A stretch of 9,053 nucleotides of DNA. Source: Flavobacteriales bacterium (GTDB lineage Bacteria; Bacteroidota; Bacteroidia; Flavobacteriales; UBA7430). Of the stretch, positions 6,504-9,053 are shown piece by piece. Each line of letters starts with the position of its first letter. Position 1 is the stretch's first letter. The notes beneath the pieces were generated by a model. The model was not told where the DNA came from, did no database searches, and worked only from the letters and a program-made list of their open reading frames with translations. Made by a program: the position numbers and the translations under genes. The stretch is taken from positions 1 through 9,053 of the forward strand of contig JANXFM010000071.1 of the NCBI GenBank assembly GCA_024959975.1, read 5' to 3'.

Positions 6504-9053
6504 ATGACTCATAAAACCCCTCCACTTTTTTTGGCTTTGTTTTTTATCCAAAGCTACATTTTCGCACAGCAAATAGTGAAAGGCACTGTTTATGATCAAA
6601 AATCGGGAGAGACTCTGATTGGTGCAAATGTAATTATACCCAATACCGGATATGGTACCATGACCGACTTCGATGGTTTCTTTCAGATCGAAGTACAAAA
6701 ACTACCCATAGAAATTGAGGTTTCATTTATAGGTTTTGAAAAGAAAACAGTTGAAGTAAAATCAACTGATGCTCTTAAAGTTTACCTGAGTGAGGATAAA
6801 TTGATTTTATCAGAAGTTGTTATCATAGACACCCGCTTAACTGAAAAACAAAAACAATCGCCCATTACCATTGAGGCTTTGGACGTAATTGCCATTAAAG
6901 AAACTCCTGCTGCCAGTTTTTATGAAGGTTTAGGTGCTCTAAAAGGTGTTGATGTTACATCGGCTAGTTTAGGCTTTAAAATTATTAACACCCGAGGGTT
7001 TAACTCTACTTCTCCGGTACGTTCGCTACAAATTATTGATGGTGTGGACAATCAATCACCGGGCTTAAATTTCTCTTTGGGAAATTTCTTAGGTTCTTCA
7101 GAATTAGACCTTAAAAAAGTGGAAATTATTGTTGGGGCAAACTCTGCCTTATATGGGCCTAGTGCTTTTAACGGAGTAATAAGCATGGAAACTAAAGACC
7201 CTTTCCAGTTTAAAGGTATATCCGCTCAATACAAAGGGGGTAATAGAAATCTGAGTGAAATCTCACTTAGATATGCCGATGTTATTAAAAACAAAAATGG
7301 AGAAGATAAATTTGCTTACAAATTCAACATCTATAGAATGTCTGCCGATGATTGGGTAGCAAACAATTTCGACCAGGCATACGACAGTCCTTCTTTAATT
7401 AGCAACCCCGGAAGTTACGACGCTGTAAACCGTTACGGAGATGAATACTATAAAACCTATTCCAATTTCGGGACTTTCCCCGGTTTAGGAACTTTTCACA
7501 GAACGGGATATAGAGAGAAAGACTTAGTAGACTACAATACAGAAAACTATAAAATAAATATGGCTTTGCATTATAAGCCAAGCAAAAAAACTGAACTTAT
7601 ATACGCTACAAACTATGGTAGCGGGACAACCGTATATCAGGGAGAAAACAGATTTAGTCTTAAAGATTTAAAATTCTTTCAAAACAGAATAGAATTCAGG
7701 CAAAAAGACAAATTTTTTATTCGTCTTTATGAAACACACGAAGATGCCGGAAAAACTTATGATGCCGTTGCCACAGCGCGATCTCTTCAAAATAGACATT
7801 TAAGCGATATCGATTGGAGTAAGGCGTATGGAACCTATTGGAGAGAAGAAATTTATCCACAAATTCTAACCATTCCGGAATGGATACCATTAGATTCTAT
7901 TGATATCCTTAGCCCGGGCATTTACGAACAATGGTATGCCGACATGAATGAAGTTTTAAATAACAATCCGGATCTGCTTGAACAGTACCACAACGAAACG
8001 GAAGAATATGTAAATAATATTGTTGGACAACAAGGCTTTAGTTTTCTAAAGCCAGGTACTCCAGAATTTCAACAAGCCTACGATAATATTACCACTCAAA
8101 CCCGTTATGATAAAGAGGGTAATTTAGTTGGTGGAACGATGTTTTACGACAAATCCAAACTCTATCATGCACATGCAGAATATAAATTTGATGTAGGTGA
8201 AAGTAAATTTACGGTAGGTGCCAATGCCCGAATGTACAAACCAGATTCTGATGGTAGTATTTTTGAAGATGGATATATTAAATATTATGAAGATCGGTTT
8301 CTATTTGATGAAAATAATAACCCAATTGTGAGCAACGATACAGTAATTGATTGGATTATCGTTAATAATGTACTTGTAGCAGACACTTCAATAACATCCA
8401 CTCATAATTTTGTTGTCGACACCCTTATTGAAGATATTCAGATCGCAAACAAAGAATATGGAGTTTATGCCGGTTTTAACAGAGATTTTCTCAGCGAAAC
8501 CCTAAAACTTTCTGCTACCATGAGATTGGACAAAAATCAAAATTTTGATCTCCTGTACTCGCCCGCAGCATCTATTGTTTATACCCCTTCAGAAAAAGAC
8601 GTGATAAGAGTGTCTCTATCTTCTGCCATCCGAAACCCTACCCTAACCGACCAATACCTAAATTATGATGTAGGACAGGCTATCTTACTGGGTAATCTAG
8701 ATGGTTTTGGTTACGATCAGTACTTTGTGAATATAGATTCCCTTGAGCAATATTTTATAGGCCCCCTTTACAATCCAAGTGCTTTACTGGGAGGGTTTAT
8801 GCAGGTAGACCCAATACAACCCGAAAAAGTAAAAACTATTGAAACCGGATACAGAACAACTTTATTCAACAAACTTTATATTGATGCGAGTGCCTACTAC
8901 AGTCTTTACGACGATTTCATCGGATATCAAACCGGTGCTTCCTTCAGATTCGGGTCAACAAAAATTGCCGGCGAACAAGATGTGATTGATGGTTGGGCTA
9001 CTGCAGTTGGTGATACCATAGATAATTATAATGACATGCTTTTACCTTCTATT
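6504..9053 (+). CDS. TonB-dependent outer-membrane receptor, 3' part missing (window edge)
   Basis: The frame is open from the ATG at 6504 to the last base, 850 codons with no stop. Residues 1-21 are a signal peptide with a hydrophobic core and probable cleavage after YIFA. Residues 24-95 form a carboxypeptidase-regulatory-like domain (GTVYDQKSGETLIGANVII, later TDFDGFFQIEV and VSFIGFEKK), usual in Bacteroidota receptors. A TonB-box-like SEVVIID follows at 103-109. The plug domain (about 115-235) includes ALKGVDV, NTRGFNS, LQIIDGVDNQ, VEIIVGANSALYGPSAFNGVI and ends METK. From there on alternating aromatic strands mark the beta-barrel, with long extracellular loops. One hydrophilic stretch (about 433-545) is especially long. 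SSAIRNPTLTDQYL and PEKVKTIETGYR are conserved barrel motifs. The protein imports an unknown ligand using TonB energy. No SusD partner is visible within the window. Similar receptors are usually 900-1,100 residues, so most of the gene is here. Confidence 0.95.
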   Translation, partial: MTHKTPPLFLALFFIQSYIFAQQIVKGTVYDQKSGETLIGANVIIPNTGYGTMTDFDGFFQIEVQKLPIEIEVSFIGFEKKTVEVKSTDALKVYLSEDKLILSEVVIIDTRLTEKQKQSPITIEALDVIAIKETPAASFYEGLGALKGVDVTSASLGFKIINTRGFNSTSPVRSLQIIDGVDNQSPGLNFSLGNFLGSSELDLKKVEIIVGANSALYGPSAFNGVISMETKDPFQFKGISAQYKGGNRNLSEISLRYADVIKNKNGEDKFAYKFNIYRMSADDWVANNFDQAYDSPSLISNPGSYDAVNRYGDEYYKTYSNFGTFPGLGTFHRTGYREKDLVDYNTENYKINMALHYKPSKKTELIYATNYGSGTTVYQGENRFSLKDLKFFQNRIEFRQKDKFFIRLYETHEDAGKTYDAVATARSLQNRHLSDIDWSKAYGTYWREEIYPQILTIPEWIPLDSIDILSPGIYEQWYADMNEVLNNNPDLLEQYHNETEEYVNNIVGQQGFSFLKPGTPEFQQAYDNITTQTRYDKEGNLVGGTMFYDKSKLYHAHAEYKFDVGESKFTVGANARMYKPDSDGSIFEDGYIKYYEDRFLFDENNNPIVSNDTVIDWIIVNNVLVADTSITSTHNFVVDTLIEDIQIANKEYGVYAGFNRDFLSETLKLSATMRLDKNQNFDLLYSPAASIVYTPSEKDVIRVSLSSAIRNPTLTDQYLNYDVGQAILLGNLDGFGYDQYFVNIDSLEQYFIGPLYNPSALLGGFMQVDPIQPEKVKTIETGYRTTLFNKLYIDASAYYSLYDDFIGYQTGASFRFGSTKIAGEQDVIDGWATAVGDTIDNYNDMLLPSI

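Noticed and set aside
6498..7581. Short minus-strand frames opposite the receptor gene (6498-6698 and 7399-7581)
   Set aside because: The plus-strand receptor frame is continuous and conserved here, so the opposite frames are chance.
6504..9053. Possible frameshift in the receptor, which has no stop in the window
   Set aside because: Codon-by-codon reading shows one continuous frame with expected motifs. It is simply cut by the window edge.
5101..9053. Receptor as a flavin transporter because it follows ribBA
   Set aside because: A 194-base spacer separates them, there is no shared riboswitch, and receptor sequence does not reveal the ligand.

Overview
The window reads as a chromosomal segment of a member of the Bacteroidota (Bacteroidetes). 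The base composition is AT-rich, starts lack Shine-Dalgarno sequences, and several upstream regions carry the Bacteroidota -7 promoter motif TAnnTTTG. The gene families also fit: a START-like protein, an LptF/LptG permease, a fused ribBA, and a TonB-dependent receptor with an N-terminal carboxypeptidase-regulatory-like domain. I cannot place it confidently below phylum.

Left part (1-905), minus strand: the 5' end of a gene for a DUF1566/Lcl_C-like protein, cut by the window edge. It is followed by about 250 bases without a recognisable gene (394-644) that hold a strong hairpin terminator. Next comes a tRNA gene with anticodon CAU (elongator Met type) and its own well-matched promoter. The tRNA and the DUF1566-like gene point the same way, leftward, separated by the terminator.

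Centre (905-6309), plus strand: five tightly packed genes. They are a small START-like protein, an LptF/LptG family permease (lipopolysaccharide export), two different GT-B glycosyltransferases in tandem, and bifunctional riboflavin enzyme ribBA. The permease and the first glycosyltransferase overlap by 22 bases, and the two glycosyltransferases are 1 base apart, so these three look translationally coupled. ribBA follows after 29 bases, which contain a perfect -7 motif, so it can probably also be transcribed on its own. Placing the glycosyltransferases with the permease suggests, without proving, a role in building a cell-surface glycan.

Right part (6310-9053), plus strand: a 194-base spacer, then the first 850 codons of a TonB-dependent outer-membrane receptor, cut by the right edge. 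Its reading frame is open throughout.

I see no mobile element, CRISPR array, riboswitch or obvious new multi-gene system. The most noteworthy points are the glycosyltransferase pair between the permease and ribBA, the start-site and promoter overlap at the permease, and the accessory-looking gene beyond the 3' end of the tRNA.
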